Shown piece by piece: positions 7,450-15,535 of a DNA stretch of 39,073 nucleotides; the stretch's first letter is position 1; the number at the start of each line of letters is the position of its first letter. Source of the DNA: Streptomyces sp. NP-1717 (GTDB taxonomy: Bacteria > Actinomycetota > Actinomycetes > Streptomycetales > Streptomycetaceae); assembly GCF_022695985.1 (NCBI RefSeq), contig NZ_JAAPBF010000045.1:1-39073 (forward strand), written 5' to 3'. The notes under the pieces were generated by a model. That model ran no database searches, was not told where the DNA came from, and saw only the letters and a list, made by a program, of their open reading frames with translations. The translations under genes and the position numbers were made by a program.

Positions 7450-8879
7450 CCTCTCTCGCCCGGCGGTTGCGTACGCTGCCGCTCCGCTCCCGCCTCGCGA
7501 TGCTCGTCGCCACGGCGGTCGCCGTGGCCGTCGCGGCGGCGGCCGTCGCCTGCTGGCTGCTGACCCGCGCCCAGCTGGAGTCGGAGCTGGACAACTCGCT
7601 CCGCAACACCTCGGCCCCCGACAACCTGGTGCGGGACGCGCTGAGCCGGTGCGCCCTCGGCCAGTCCCCTCCGGAGCCGTCCAACACCGGTTTCGCCTAC
7701 GTCCAGGTCGTCGGCCGCGACGGCAACCGCTGCGTGGACGCCTCCTCGCAGCCGGTGAAGGTCCAGCCGTCCGACGTCGCCGTCGCCCGGGGCACGCAGC
7801 AGGACACCCTGCACGACTCCACCACCGAGAAGGGCGCCCCGGTACGCGTCCACACCCAGCGCGTCCCCTTCGGCCCGGCCGGCGCACAGGCAGCCGTCTC
7901 CGTCTCCCGCCCCCTCGACGAGATCGACGCCTCGCTCAACCGGCTCGCCCTGCTGCTGACCGCCGTCGCGGGCGCCGGTGTCGTCGGGGCGGGCGCGGCC
8001 GGGCTCTGGGTGGCCAGGACCGGTCTGCGCCCGGTCGACGGACTGACCCGCGCGGTCGAGCACGTCGCGCGCACCGAGGATCTGAGCCTGCGCATCCCGG
8101 CCGAGGGCGAGGACGAGATCGCCCGTCTCTCACGCTCCTTCAACTCCATGACGGCGGCGCTCGCCTCCTCCCGCGACCGCCAGGCGCAGCTCATCGCCGA
8201 CGCGGGGCACGAGCTCCGTACGCCGCTGACCTCGCTGCGCACGAACGTCGAACTGCTCGCCCGCAGCGAGGAGACCGGCCGCGCGATCCCCCCGGAGGAC
8301 CGTACGGCGCTGATGGCGTCGGTGAAGGCGCAGATGACGGAGCTGGCCTCACTGATCGGCGACCTCCAGGAACTGTCCCGCCCGGACGCCCCCGACCCCG
8401 GCCCGCTCCAGGTCGTCGCGCTGCACACGATCGTCGAGAGCGCCCTGGAACGCGCCCGGCTGCGCGGGCCGGACCTGACGATAGAGGTGGCGCTGCGCCC
8501 CTGGTACGTACGGGCCGAACCGGCGGCGCTGGAGAGGGCGCTGGTCAACGTCCTCGACAACGCGGTGAAGTTCAGCCCGCCGGGCGCGGTCGTGGAAGTC
8601 GCGCTGAGCGAGCGGGGCGAGCTGACGGTACGGGACCACGGCCCCGGCATCCCGGCGGAGGAACTCCCGCACGTGTTCGAACGCTTCTGGCGCTCCCCGT
8701 CGGCCCGCGCACTGCCGGGCTCGGGCCTCGGCCTGTCGATCGTGGCGCGCACGGTGCAGCAGACGGGCGGCGAGATCGCACTCCGCCCGGCGGCGGGCGG
8801 CGGCACGGTGGCCGCGATCCGCATCCCGGGCGCGTCCACCCCTCCCCCGTCCGGCCCGGCGGGCGCGACGAGGGCCTGA
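7446..8879 (+). CDS. Sensor histidine kinase, MprB-like
   Basis: This 477-residue membrane kinase has a first transmembrane helix at about residues 17-40. An extracytoplasmic sensor loop of about 130 residues with two cysteines follows, and then a second helix (about 167-190, [20 protein letters not shown]). After these come a HAMP linker, a dimerisation domain with His255 in [14 protein letters not shown], and a catalytic domain with the N-box [10 protein letters not shown]1 DHGPGIP and G2 GSGLGLSIV. Autophosphorylated His255 would pass phosphate to Asp59 of the overlapping regulator. The two loop cysteines could form a disulfide and respond to redox or envelope folding state, which is inference. 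Confidence 0.94.
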   Translation: MTSLARRLRTLPLRSRLAMLVATAVAVAVAAAAVACWLLTRAQLESELDNSLRNTSAPDNLVRDALSRCALGQSPPEPSNTGFAYVQVVGRDGNRCVDASSQPVKVQPSDVAVARGTQQDTLHDSTTEKGAPVRVHTQRVPFGPAGAQAAVSVSRPLDEIDASLNRLALLLTAVAGAGVVGAGAAGLWVARTGLRPVDGLTRAVEHVARTEDLSLRIPAEGEDEIARLSRSFNSMTAALASSRDRQAQLIADAGHELRTPLTSLRTNVELLARSEETGRAIPPEDRTALMASVKAQMTELASLIGDLQELSRPDAPDPGPLQVVALHTIVESALERARLRGPDLTIEVALRPWYVRAEPAALERALVNVLDNAVKFSPPGAVVEVALSERGELTVRDHGPGIPAEELPHVFERFWRSPSARALPGSGLGLSIVARTVQQTGGEIALRPAAGGGTVAAIRIPGASTPPPSGPAGATRA

Positions 8880-8937
8880 CCGGTCCGCGCCGACGCCGTG
8901 GACCGCGACCCGCGTGCGCGCGGAACGTACGGAGGGG

Positions 8938-9321
8938 TCAGAGGGGCGGGAGTCTGCGGTGCAGGAGGCAGAACTCGTTGCCTTCCGGGTCGGCCAGGAC
9001 GTGCCAGTTCTCGGTGCCGTCCTGGCCGACGTCGACCGGCCTCGCGCCGAGGGCGAGCAGCCGCTCCAGCTCGGCGGCCTGGTCGCGGTCGGTGGCGTTG
9101 ACGTCGATGTGCAGCGGGAGCTTCCCCCTCCGCGGGTCGCTGCTCGGGCTGAGGACGAGGGTGGGCTGCGGGCCGCCGAAGCCGATGTCCGGCGGCCCGA
9201 TCTCGATGCTTCCGTCCGTCTCCCGGCCGAGTTCCACGTAGCCGAGCACCTCGCTCCAGAACACGGCGAGCCGCTCGGGGTCGGCGACGTCGATGACCAG
9301 TTCACTGATGCGGCATGCCAT
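8938..9321 (-). CDS. VOC-superfamily (glyoxalase/bleomycin-resistance fold) protein
   Basis: The 127-residue protein shows the paired beta-alpha-beta-beta-beta modules of the VOC fold: ISELVIDVADPERLAVFWSEVLGY at the start and LADPEGNEFCLLH at the end. The final Glu is typical of the metal site. Members include glyoxalases, dioxygenases and antibiotic-binding proteins, and nothing here picks a substrate. On its strand TACACT (9329-9334) ends 7 bases before the ATG with no ribosome site, so it is probably leaderless. It is convergent with the kinase gene. Confidence 0.88.
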   Translation of the reverse strand: MACRISELVIDVADPERLAVFWSEVLGYVELGRETDGSIEIGPPDIGFGGPQPTLVLSPSSDPRRGKLPLHIDVNATDRDQAAELERLLALGARPVDVGQDGTENWHVLADPEGNEFCLLHRRLPPL

Positions 9322-9364
9322 GCCCGCGAGTGTAGATCGGCCTTACGCCGCGCACCGGAAACGG

Positions 9365-10300
9365 CTAGCCGTTGTGCCGGATCAGTGAGTCCACCAGCCC
9401 TGCCCGCGTCTCCGGGAAGTCCAGCGGCACGATGCCCAGCCCGCGCCAGCCGGCGCCCTCCGACCCGTCGAGCAGCGTGTGGACCTGCGGGTTCAGCCGG
9501 TCGGAGTTCCAGCGGGGCGGCAGCAGGGCCGCCGTACTGACGAAGTTGATGAACTGCTTGCCCGGCTGCTGCGCCGCCTTGCGGAAGTGGGCCGCGATCT
9601 TGGGGTACTTGGCGCCCGGCTCGGCCTGGTAGTCGTCCTGGATGTCGAACAGTCCGCCGTCCCCGTACCGCACGCCGGGCAGCCCGCCGTTGTCGGCGAG
9701 CAGCACGACCTTGCCGCGGGCCTGACCGAGCGTGGGCAGGCCGCTGTCGAGCCGGAAGAGGGAACGCCAGCCCTTGCCGTCCAGATAGGTGTCGAAGATC
9801 CGCCGGAACTCCGCGTCGCTCTCGGTCGAGTACTCCTGCTTGACCCGCATCAGTACGGTCTCGGAGGGGTGCGCCTGGAGGAAGTCGCGGCACGCGGTGA
9901 GCACGTCGTCGAAGTTGAGGTTCTGGTAGAACGCGGCGTGGTGGATGGGGAAGGCGTTCTCGAACGCCCGGCACCGCACGTCGAGGAACCGCACCCCGGT
10001 GTTCAACTGCTGGGCGATGGTGGTCCCTTGGCACGCGACGTACAGACCGCCGCTGCGCGCGCCGGAGTTGTGCGTGCCGGGAAGGGTCAGCCGCTGTACG
10101 GGGGTGGAGTCGCCGATCCCGGCGAGCCAGTCGGAGGGGGCGAGCGCCCGCCTCGCCCTGGTGGTCCCGGCTGCCGCCGTCGCTGTGGCGGAGCCCGCGC
10201 CGACGAGCGCGGTTGCGGAGAGCGCGAGGGCGCCGGCGAGGATCCCTCTGCGTCCAAGTCCAGTACGGGTGGGGGGAGTTGTACCGCTGTCTGTGACCAT
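9365..10300 (-). CDS. Secreted PI-PLC-like phosphodiesterase (X domain)
   Basis: The 311-residue protein begins with a twin-arginine-type signal (LGRRGILAGALALSATALVG), so it is probably exported folded by Tat. The rest is a bacterial phosphatidylinositol-specific phospholipase C domain. It has His77 in LPGTHNSGA and His120/His121 in FPIHHAAFYQ as the two catalytic histidines, and the family segments VRFLDVRC and ETVLMRVKQEY. These enzymes cleave phosphatidylinositol or GPI-like lipids without calcium. Length is normal for the family. A start 7 codons upstream is possible, but the ATG at 10300 sits 7 bases after a CATAAT box. It has no functional partner beside it. Confidence 0.9.
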   Translation of the reverse strand: MVTDSGTTPPTRTGLGRRGILAGALALSATALVGAGSATATAAAGTTRARRALAPSDWLAGIGDSTPVQRLTLPGTHNSGARSGGLYVACQGTTIAQQLNTGVRFLDVRCRAFENAFPIHHAAFYQNLNFDDVLTACRDFLQAHPSETVLMRVKQEYSTESDAEFRRIFDTYLDGKGWRSLFRLDSGLPTLGQARGKVVLLADNGGLPGVRYGDGGLFDIQDDYQAEPGAKYPKIAAHFRKAAQQPGKQFINFVSTAALLPPRWNSDRLNPQVHTLLDGSEGAGWRGLGIVPLDFPETRAGLVDSLIRHNG

Positions 10301-10307
10301 GCGGAAA

Positions 10308-10313
10308 ATTATG
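10308..10313 (-). promoter_or_regulatory. Likely leaderless -10 box for the PI-PLC gene
   Basis: CATAAT on the minus strand ends 7 bases before the ATG at 10300. The intervening bases (TTTCCGC) hold no ribosome site, which fits a leaderless transcript. The -35 region is not convincing. Confidence 0.5.
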
Positions 10314-10366
10314 TCGTGCACGCATCACCCAGGAACAGGGCCCGGCGACGCCGCGAAGCCACCGGC

Positions 10367-10397
10367 TTGACCCTCACGTCGCGTGAGGCCCGAAGGT
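10367..10397 (+). promoter_or_regulatory. MerR-type promoter and operator of the VOC-TipA operon
   Basis: A -35 box TTGACC (10367-10372) and a -10-like GAAGGT (10392-10397) are separated by 19 bases, the long spacer characteristic of MerR-activated promoters. The spacer holds a perfect dyad, CCTCACG-TCG-CGTGAGG (10372-10388). The -10 ends 7 bases before the VOC start codon, so the transcript is probably leaderless. The MerR/TipA-like regulator encoded by the second gene should bind here and untwist the spacer when it senses its drug. Confidence 0.7.
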
Positions 10398-10404
10398 GGG
10401 GCAC

Positions 10405-10941
10405 ATGAGCGACTACTACAACGCGTTCGAGACGAGTCCCGTACCCACTCCCGGCCCCGACGCGGTCCCGCCGGAGCCGTTCCGCGGCATCTACGGAATG
10501 CCCGCGTTCGTGACGATCCCCACGAGCGATCTGACGGCGTCGGTGGACTTCTGGGTGCGCGGACTCGGTTTCTTCGAGCTGTTCGGCATCCCCGGCACGC
10601 TGGTGCATCTGCGCCGGTGGGCGTTCCAGGACGTACTCCTGGTGGCGGCGGAGAGCGTTCCGGAGCAGCCACCGGCGATCGGCCTCGGTTTCGCGTGCAT
10701 GCTCGGCCAGGTCGACCCGCTCGTCGAGGACTGCCGTGCGCTGCGCCCGGACTCGGTCGACGGTCCGCGGGACACCCCCTGGAACACCCGCGACGTGGAG
10801 GTGATCACCCCCGAGAACGCCCGGATCGTCTTCACCGCGGCGAAGCCCTTCGATCCGGAGAGTCAGGAGGCGCGGAACCTCGCGGCCGTCGGGATCACCG
10901 CGCCCGACGCCGGTCGCGGCGACAATGAGGAACATGCCTGA
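10405..10941 (+). CDS. VOC-superfamily protein, first gene of the TipA-like operon
   Basis: The 178-residue protein has a 30-residue acidic/Pro-rich head and then a VOC domain: MPAFVTIPTSDLTASVDFWVRGLGF and FELFGIPGTLVHLRRW. The second half (DVEVITPENARIVFTAAKPF) carries the closing module. VOC proteins next to drug-sensing regulators often bind or modify antibiotics, and I infer a resistance role. It lies directly behind a MerR-type promoter and overlaps the regulator gene by 8 bases, so the two are co-expressed and the regulator would be autogenous. The substrate is unknown. Confidence 0.85.
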   Translation: MSDYYNAFETSPVPTPGPDAVPPEPFRGIYGMPAFVTIPTSDLTASVDFWVRGLGFFELFGIPGTLVHLRRWAFQDVLLVAAESVPEQPPAIGLGFACMLGQVDPLVEDCRALRPDSVDGPRDTPWNTRDVEVITPENARIVFTAAKPFDPESQEARNLAAVGITAPDAGRGDNEEHA

Positions 10942-11755
10942 CGCCACGGACCCCGGCCCCGACGCCGTAGCGGACGGCCTGACCGTCGGTCAGGTCTCCA
11001 CACGTCTGGGTGTGACGGTCCGCGCGCTGCACCACTGGGACGAGATCGCTCTGGCGCGGCCGTCGCTGCGTACGGCTGCCGGATACCGGCTCTACACCGC
11101 CGCCGATCTGGAACGCCTGCACCGCGTCGTCGTCTACCGCGAGATCGGTCTCGGCCTCGACAGGATTCGGACCGTCCTGGACGACTCCACCGCGGACGTG
11201 CCCGGCGCGCTGCGCGCACAGCGCGCCCAGGTCGCCGAACGGATCGACCGCCTCCAGCGGCTCGGCGCCGGACTGGACCGGATGATCGACGCCCATGAGC
11301 GCGGTCTGCTGCTGACCGCCGAGCAGCAGGCCGCGGTCTTCGGCCCCCGGTGGAATCCGGACTGGCCCGCCGAGGCCCGTGAGCGGTACGGGGACACAGC
11401 CCAGTGGTCGCAGTACGCCGAACGCTCGGCCGCTCGGGGCCCGGAGGAATGGCGGGCCGTCGCCGACGCCGTCGCCGGCCTCGACCGCGACCTCGCGGAT
11501 GCGATGGACGCCGGAGTCGCACCGGGCAGCCCGGCAGCCAATCAACTCGTCGAGCGGCACCGCGAGGTCTTCGCGTCGTACTTTCCCCTGACCAGGCAGA
11601 TGCAGGTCTGCCTCGGCCGCAGGTACGAGGCCGAACCGGCGTTCGCCGCCCACTACAACGGCATCCACGCCGGCCTCGCCACCTGGTTCCGCCGCATCAT
11701 CGACGCGAGTGCGCGCGCCCACGGCATCGACCCCGAGACCGCGGCCTGGCAGTAG
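10934..11755 (+). CDS. MerR-family regulator with TipAS-type drug-binding domain
   Basis: The 273-residue protein has a MerR winged helix (about residues 14-80: LTVGQVSTRLGVTVRALHHWDEIAL, then GYRLYTAADLERLHRV), a dimerising coiled coil (about 85-120) and a TipAS antibiotic-recognition domain (about 125-265: FGPRWNPDWPAEAR, then LGRRYEAEPAFAAHYNGIHAGLATWFR). TipAL binds thiopeptides such as thiostrepton, and related sensors bind other compounds. The ATG at 10934 has GAGGA four bases upstream and is preferred over the ATG at 10925. The putative operator is the 19-bp-spacer promoter upstream of the VOC gene. The ligand is not evident. Confidence 0.92.
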   Translation: MPDATDPGPDAVADGLTVGQVSTRLGVTVRALHHWDEIALARPSLRTAAGYRLYTAADLERLHRVVVYREIGLGLDRIRTVLDDSTADVPGALRAQRAQVAERIDRLQRLGAGLDRMIDAHERGLLLTAEQQAAVFGPRWNPDWPAEARERYGDTAQWSQYAERSAARGPEEWRAVADAVAGLDRDLADAMDAGVAPGSPAANQLVERHREVFASYFPLTRQMQVCLGRRYEAEPAFAAHYNGIHAGLATWFRRIIDASARAHGIDPETAAWQ

Positions 11756-11764
11756 CGCGCGGGG

Positions 11765-12004
11765 CTACAGAGTGTCCGGCTCGGAGGGGTCGTGCGTGAT
11801 CAGGTCTCCCGGCTGGCACTGGAGCACGTCGCAGATCCTCGACAGAGTCGAGAAGCGGATCGCCTTGGCCCGGCCGTTCTTGAGCACCGACAGGTTGACG
11901 ACGGTGATGCCCACCCGCGCGGACAGTTCGGTGAGCGTCATCCCGCGCTCGGCCAGGATCCGGTCGAGGTGGATCCGGATCGAGTGAAGTTCCTCTTCGG
12001 GCAT
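11765..12004 (-). CDS. Small XRE/Cro-type HTH regulator (HTH_26, YozG-like)
   Basis: The 79-residue protein is essentially one Cro/CI helix-turn-helix: IRIHLDRILAERGMTLTELSARVGITVVNLSVLKNGRAKAIRFSTLSRICDVLQCQPGDLI. Proteins of this short type are nearly always encoded with a DUF2975 membrane protein, as here. Its ATG overlaps the stop of that gene as TGATG, so translation is coupled. It most likely represses its own operon through the palindromes upstream of the DUF2975 gene. It is convergent with the TipA-like gene across 9 bases. Confidence 0.9.
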   Translation of the reverse strand: MPEEELHSIRIHLDRILAERGMTLTELSARVGITVVNLSVLKNGRAKAIRFSTLSRICDVLQCQPGDLITHDPSEPDTL

Positions 12005-12588
12005 CAGATGGTCCCTTCGAGGTCCTCTCGCATACGCACTCCCTCGCCCATTATCTTCCCCATGATCACTGCGGCAAGGCCCGCGAGGACAAGTACCGTC
12101 GGCCCGGTGATCTCGGGCCCGGAACCCACCGTCGGCGCCATGCTCCCGACGAGCCAGGACTGCGACCACCCGACGGCGAGACCGGCCAGTGGCGTGCCCA
12201 CGGCGACGAACCAGCCGAGGACGGTGAGCCGTTGGGCCACCGCGTCGGTGAACGGCCCCTGCGCCACAACGGTCTTCAGCAGCCGGGAGAAGAGCAGCAG
12301 CGCGAGGAAGCCGAACAGCAGCCAGGGCAGTTCGTGCCCGAGGTCGGCGGCGCGCTGCCCCACGGAGGGACTGTCCTGGCAGAGGGTCGCGGCGCTGCTG
12401 GACGCGTCGACGCCCTTGCCGATCGGCAGACCGTCCACGAGCGAGGCATTGCGCCAGAAGTCCGTCCCCACGCAGACCGCGCCGTCGTCGAGCATGTGCG
12501 TGGCCCCCGTACCGAGGAAGGCGAGCCCGCAGAGCACGGCCAGCGCATAGGTGACCGAGGCCAGTGTCCTTGTGAGTCGCGTGTTCAT
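12004..12588 (-). CDS. DUF2975 integral membrane protein
   Basis: The 194-residue protein has four predicted membrane helices, at about residues 9-28, 88-105, 121-140 and 160-178. An extracytoplasmic loop (about 30-85) carries two cysteines. The third helix region has the VAQRLTVLGWFVAVG segment of DUF2975. The biochemical role of DUF2975 is unknown. By analogy with other small-HTH/membrane-protein pairs it may sequester or signal to the coupled regulator. A GGACGGGGA ribosome site lies upstream of the ATG. The start codon is 14 bases from the nearer operator palindrome. Confidence 0.85.
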   Translation of the reverse strand: MNTRLTRTLASVTYALAVLCGLAFLGTGATHMLDDGAVCVGTDFWRNASLVDGLPIGKGVDASSSAATLCQDSPSVGQRAADLGHELPWLLFGFLALLLFSRLLKTVVAQGPFTDAVAQRLTVLGWFVAVGTPLAGLAVGWSQSWLVGSMAPTVGSGPEITGPTVLVLAGLAAVIMGKIMGEGVRMREDLEGTI

Positions 12589-12601
12589 CGCATCCCCGTC
12601 C

Positions 12602-12651
12602 TATCGATTTTCGATATGGGCAAGGTAGCGGAGCATATCGATATTCGACAA
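12602..12651 (-). promoter_or_regulatory. Promoter with twin palindromic operators of the DUF2975-XRE operon
   Basis: Two copies of the same dyad are present: TATCGA-TTT-TCGATA (12602-12616, perfect) and TATCGA-TAT-TCGACA (12636-12650), centred 34 bases apart. On the minus strand a -35 TTGTCG (12646-12651) and -10 TACCTT (12622-12627) are 18 bases apart. One dyad overlaps the -35 and the other the predicted transcript start. This is the expected layout for repression by the coupled XRE protein. Confidence 0.65.
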
Positions 12652-12701
12652 GTCCGAGGACTGTCGGGCCATCGGCCAGCTACGCGTCCCGTGGCTTATT
12701 A

Positions 12702-12767
12702 ATCAAGTTTGACTAGTTGGCGCAACGGGCATACGCTTCGAGCGAGGGATCTAGTCAAGCTTGACCA
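12702..12767 (+). promoter_or_regulatory. Promoter and paired operator of the NTF2-like gene
   Basis: A -35 TTGACT (12709-12714) and -10 TACGCT (12732-12737) are separated by 17 bases. A 15-base element occurs twice in opposite orientation: ATCAAGTTTGACTAG (12702-12716) and CTAGTCAAGCTTGAC (12751-12765). The second contains the perfect palindrome GTCAAGCTTGAC. One copy overlaps the -35 and the other lies just past the predicted start of transcription. The motif is of the TetR/MarR kind, yet no such regulator is encoded in the window. Confidence 0.65.
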
Positions 12768-12789
12768 ATAAAGCCACGGGAGACAGCGC

Positions 12790-13219
12790 ATGCCCCTTCT
12801 GCCCGACACCGGTTACACCCCCACCCAGGACGAACTCGCCTCCGTCGAGGCGTGGTTCGCCGAGTACGACGCCCACAGCGCCGGACGGGACATCGCGCGG
12901 ATGGCGGACCTCGCCGTCTTCCCGCTCAATCTCGTCAGCGACAACGCGGCCGGTGACGGGGCCTCGGCCCAGTGGGACAGGGAGCAGTTCATCGGGACGA
13001 TGACCCAGGTGATGGGCGAGGGCGCGGACGGCGACCTGTCCTTCGACTCCGTCCGTACGCCCGTCTTCCTCACCTCGGCGATGGCCGTCGTCTTCACCGA
13101 CTCCACGATGACGACGGCCGCGGGCGAGACCCAACAGCTGCGCTACGCCGATGTGTTGATCAAGAGGAACGGGGAGTGGGCGTTCCAGACGATGATCCAG
13201 GGCGGCTGGGGCGACAGCC

Positions 13220-13227
<8 letters not shown>
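12790..13227 (+). CDS. NTF2/SnoaL-like fold protein
   Basis: The 145-residue protein begins MPLLPDTGYTPTQDELASVEAWFAEYD and fits the cone-shaped NTF2/SnoaL-like fold: an N-terminal helix pair, then VMGEGADGDLSFDS and TSAMAVVFTDSTM, then a final ADVLIKRNGEWAFQTMIQGGW. The fold serves polyketide cyclases, isomerases and binding proteins, and no catalytic set is clear here. It is expressed from its own regulated promoter. Its stop overlaps by 8 bases the end of the decayed hydrolase on the other strand. Confidence 0.8.
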
Positions 13228-13753
<526 letters not shown>

Positions 13754-13757
<4 letters not shown>

Positions 13758-14770
13758 CCCCGGCCCGTCCGGGGGTCGAGGACGAGCGCGGCCGCGAGCG
13801 CGGCGTCCGTGTCGGCGGTCACCAGGTCGGCGTTGATGCGCGCCCCGGCCAGGGCGCCGGCCGCGGCGGAGGCTCCGACCTGGGCGGCCGGGTCGGTGGC
13901 GTTGCCCGCCACCCACACACCCCGGACGGACGTGGCGCCCGCCGGGCCGGTAGCGAAGTGCCGGCCCATGCCGCCCGGCAGATCCTCCATCGGCAGTTTC
14001 AGACCGTCGAGGCCGTCGGTGCGGGCCAGCATCGTGGTCGCGACCGCGAGGACCCGGCGGGGAACGGTCCGGCCGTCGGTCAGCCGCACGCCCTCGATGG
14101 CACCGCCGTCGCCGCCGCCGGTGGACTCGGCCGACTCGACCGACGCCACGGGGGTCTCCTCGACGCGGATGCCGCGGGCGTCGAAACGCGCGCGGGTCTC
14201 CTGGTCCAGCTCCGTGCCGCGGGTGAAGTAGACCAGGTCGTCGGTCAACTGCCGGAACAGCAGGGCGTGATGGACGGAGGCCGGGCCCACCGCCAGGACC
14301 CCGATGGGTTCGTCGCGTACCTCCCAGCCGTGGCAGTACGGGCAGTGCACCACACCGTGCCCCCAGTGCCGGGCCAGCCCCGGGACGTCGGGCAGTACGT
14401 CACGCAGCCCGGTGGCGACCAGCAGGCGGCGCGCCCGCAGTACGGTGCCGTCGGCCAGCGTCACGGTGAAGCGCGGGTCGCCCTCGGCGGACGGGTCGGC
14501 CGGGACGGCGTCCGTCACCTCGCCGGTCGCGACCGTCCCGCCGTAACCGCGCACTTCCTCGCGCCCCCGGCGCAGCAGTTCCGCCGGCGGTACGCCCTCC
14601 TGGCCGAGCAGGCCGTGCACGCCGTCGGCCGGTGCGTTGCGGGGCGTACCGCTGTCGATCACGGCGACCGAGCGGCGGGAGCGGGCGAGCATCAGCGCGC
14701 CGTTCAGTCCGGCGGCGCCTCCGCCGATCACGACAGCGTCGTACGCGTTGTCAGCAGTTCTCACAGCCAT
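13754..14770 (-). CDS. FAD-dependent oxidoreductase of the thioredoxin-reductase type with CPYC
   Basis: The 338-residue flavoprotein has an FAD-binding GGGAAG at residues 16-21, a second segment RRLLVATGLRDVLPD (about 115-128) and a redox-active pair Cys143-Pro-Tyr-Cys146 followed by HGWE. A closing FAD segment VRGVWVAGNATDPAAQVGASAAAGA lies near residue 300. Thioredoxin reductases usually have CAxC or CPYC in a similar place. CPYCHGWE with this layout is seen in thioredoxin-reductase-like proteins such as the dithiol oxidases of natural-product clusters. No thioredoxin gene is adjacent. An AGGAAAGG ribosome site precedes the ATG. It is divergent from an XRE-cupin regulator that probably controls it. 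Downstream it overlaps the start codon of the dead hydrolase. Confidence 0.9.
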
Positions 14771-14846
14771 GTGCGTGGCCTTTCCTGGTGGTGGGCGGGC
14801 CCTGGGTGGCCCTGTGTGCCTTCACCGTAAGCACGCTTTGCGCACA

Positions 14847-14864
14847 AGGCATAAGGTATTGCCT
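14847..14864 (+). promoter_or_regulatory. Dyad and leaderless -10 at the XRE-cupin start
   Basis: AGGCA-N8-TGCCT (14847-14864) abuts the ATG at 14865. Inside it TAAGGT (14852-14857) ends 7 bases before the ATG, as in leaderless Streptomyces promoters. The dyad would let the regulator cover its own -10 box and also the divergent oxidoreductase promoter region. Confidence 0.5.
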
Positions 14865-15440
14865 ATGACGCAAGAAGACGGTGAGCTGGACAGCCTCGTA
14901 CGCAAGCGGATCCGCGCCCTGAGGGTGGCGCAGGGCTGGTCCCTCGACGAACTGGCCACCCGGGCGCGGCTCAGTCCGTCCACGCTCAGCAGGATCGAGA
15001 CCGGTCGGCGCCGGCTCGCCCTGGATCAGCTCGTCACCCTCGCCCGCGCCCTGGACACCTCGCTCGACCAGCTCGTCGAGACGGCCGCGGACGACGTCAT
15101 CTCCAGCCCGACGATCGACGCGGCCCACCAGCAGATGCGGTGGCCCGTGCGGGCGGCACCGGACCTGACGGTCATCCGTCAGCGGATGACGGATCCGCCG
15201 CCCGACAACCCCTCGCGCATGCGCGCCCATCCCGGCCACGAATGGCTCGTCGTCCTCTCCGGCACCGCGATCCTGCTGCTGGGCAACCGCCGCTTCCGGG
15301 TGGAGACCAATCAGGCGGCGGAGTTCCCCACCATGCTTCCGCACGCCATCGGCGCGGAGGGCGGCCCGTGCGAGGTCCTGGGAATCTTCGACCGCGACGC
15401 CCGGCGCGGGCACCAGAGCGGTACGGCCACGCCGCCGTAG
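14865..15440 (+). CDS. XRE-family regulator with C-terminal cupin domain
   Basis: The 191-residue protein has a Cro/CI helix-turn-helix at about residues 10-65 (VRKRIRALRVAQGWSLDELATRARLSPSTLSRIETGRRRLALDQL). A cupin barrel follows at about 105-180, with HPGHEWLVVLSGTAILLLGNRRFRV and a closing AEFPTMLPHAIGAEGGPCEVLGIF. Such regulators sense small ligands or metals in the cupin. It starts at an ATG directly after a dyad and is divergent from the CPYC flavoprotein, its probable target. The cupin histidines that would bind metal are partly present (the His in HPGHEW and PHAIG). Confidence 0.92.
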   Translation: MTQEDGELDSLVRKRIRALRVAQGWSLDELATRARLSPSTLSRIETGRRRLALDQLVTLARALDTSLDQLVETAADDVISSPTIDAAHQQMRWPVRAAPDLTVIRQRMTDPPPDNPSRMRAHPGHEWLVVLSGTAILLLGNRRFRVETNQAAEFPTMLPHAIGAEGGPCEVLGIFDRDARRGHQSGTATPP

Positions 15441-15522
15441 GGCCGCTTGCCCGTGCGGCAGCGCGCGGAGCCAATGTCTTGCGCGTTCGGAAAGCGGCGG
15501 CGCCGGGCGCCGTCGATCCACT

Positions 15523-15528
15523 TAGCGT
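15523..15528 (+). promoter_or_regulatory. Likely leaderless -10 box for the methyltransferase gene
   Basis: TAGCGT ends 7 bases before the ATG at 15536, and no ribosome site lies between. No -35 box is evident. This matches the pattern seen at several other genes of the central region. Confidence 0.45.
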
Positions 15529-15535
15529 GCGTCTC

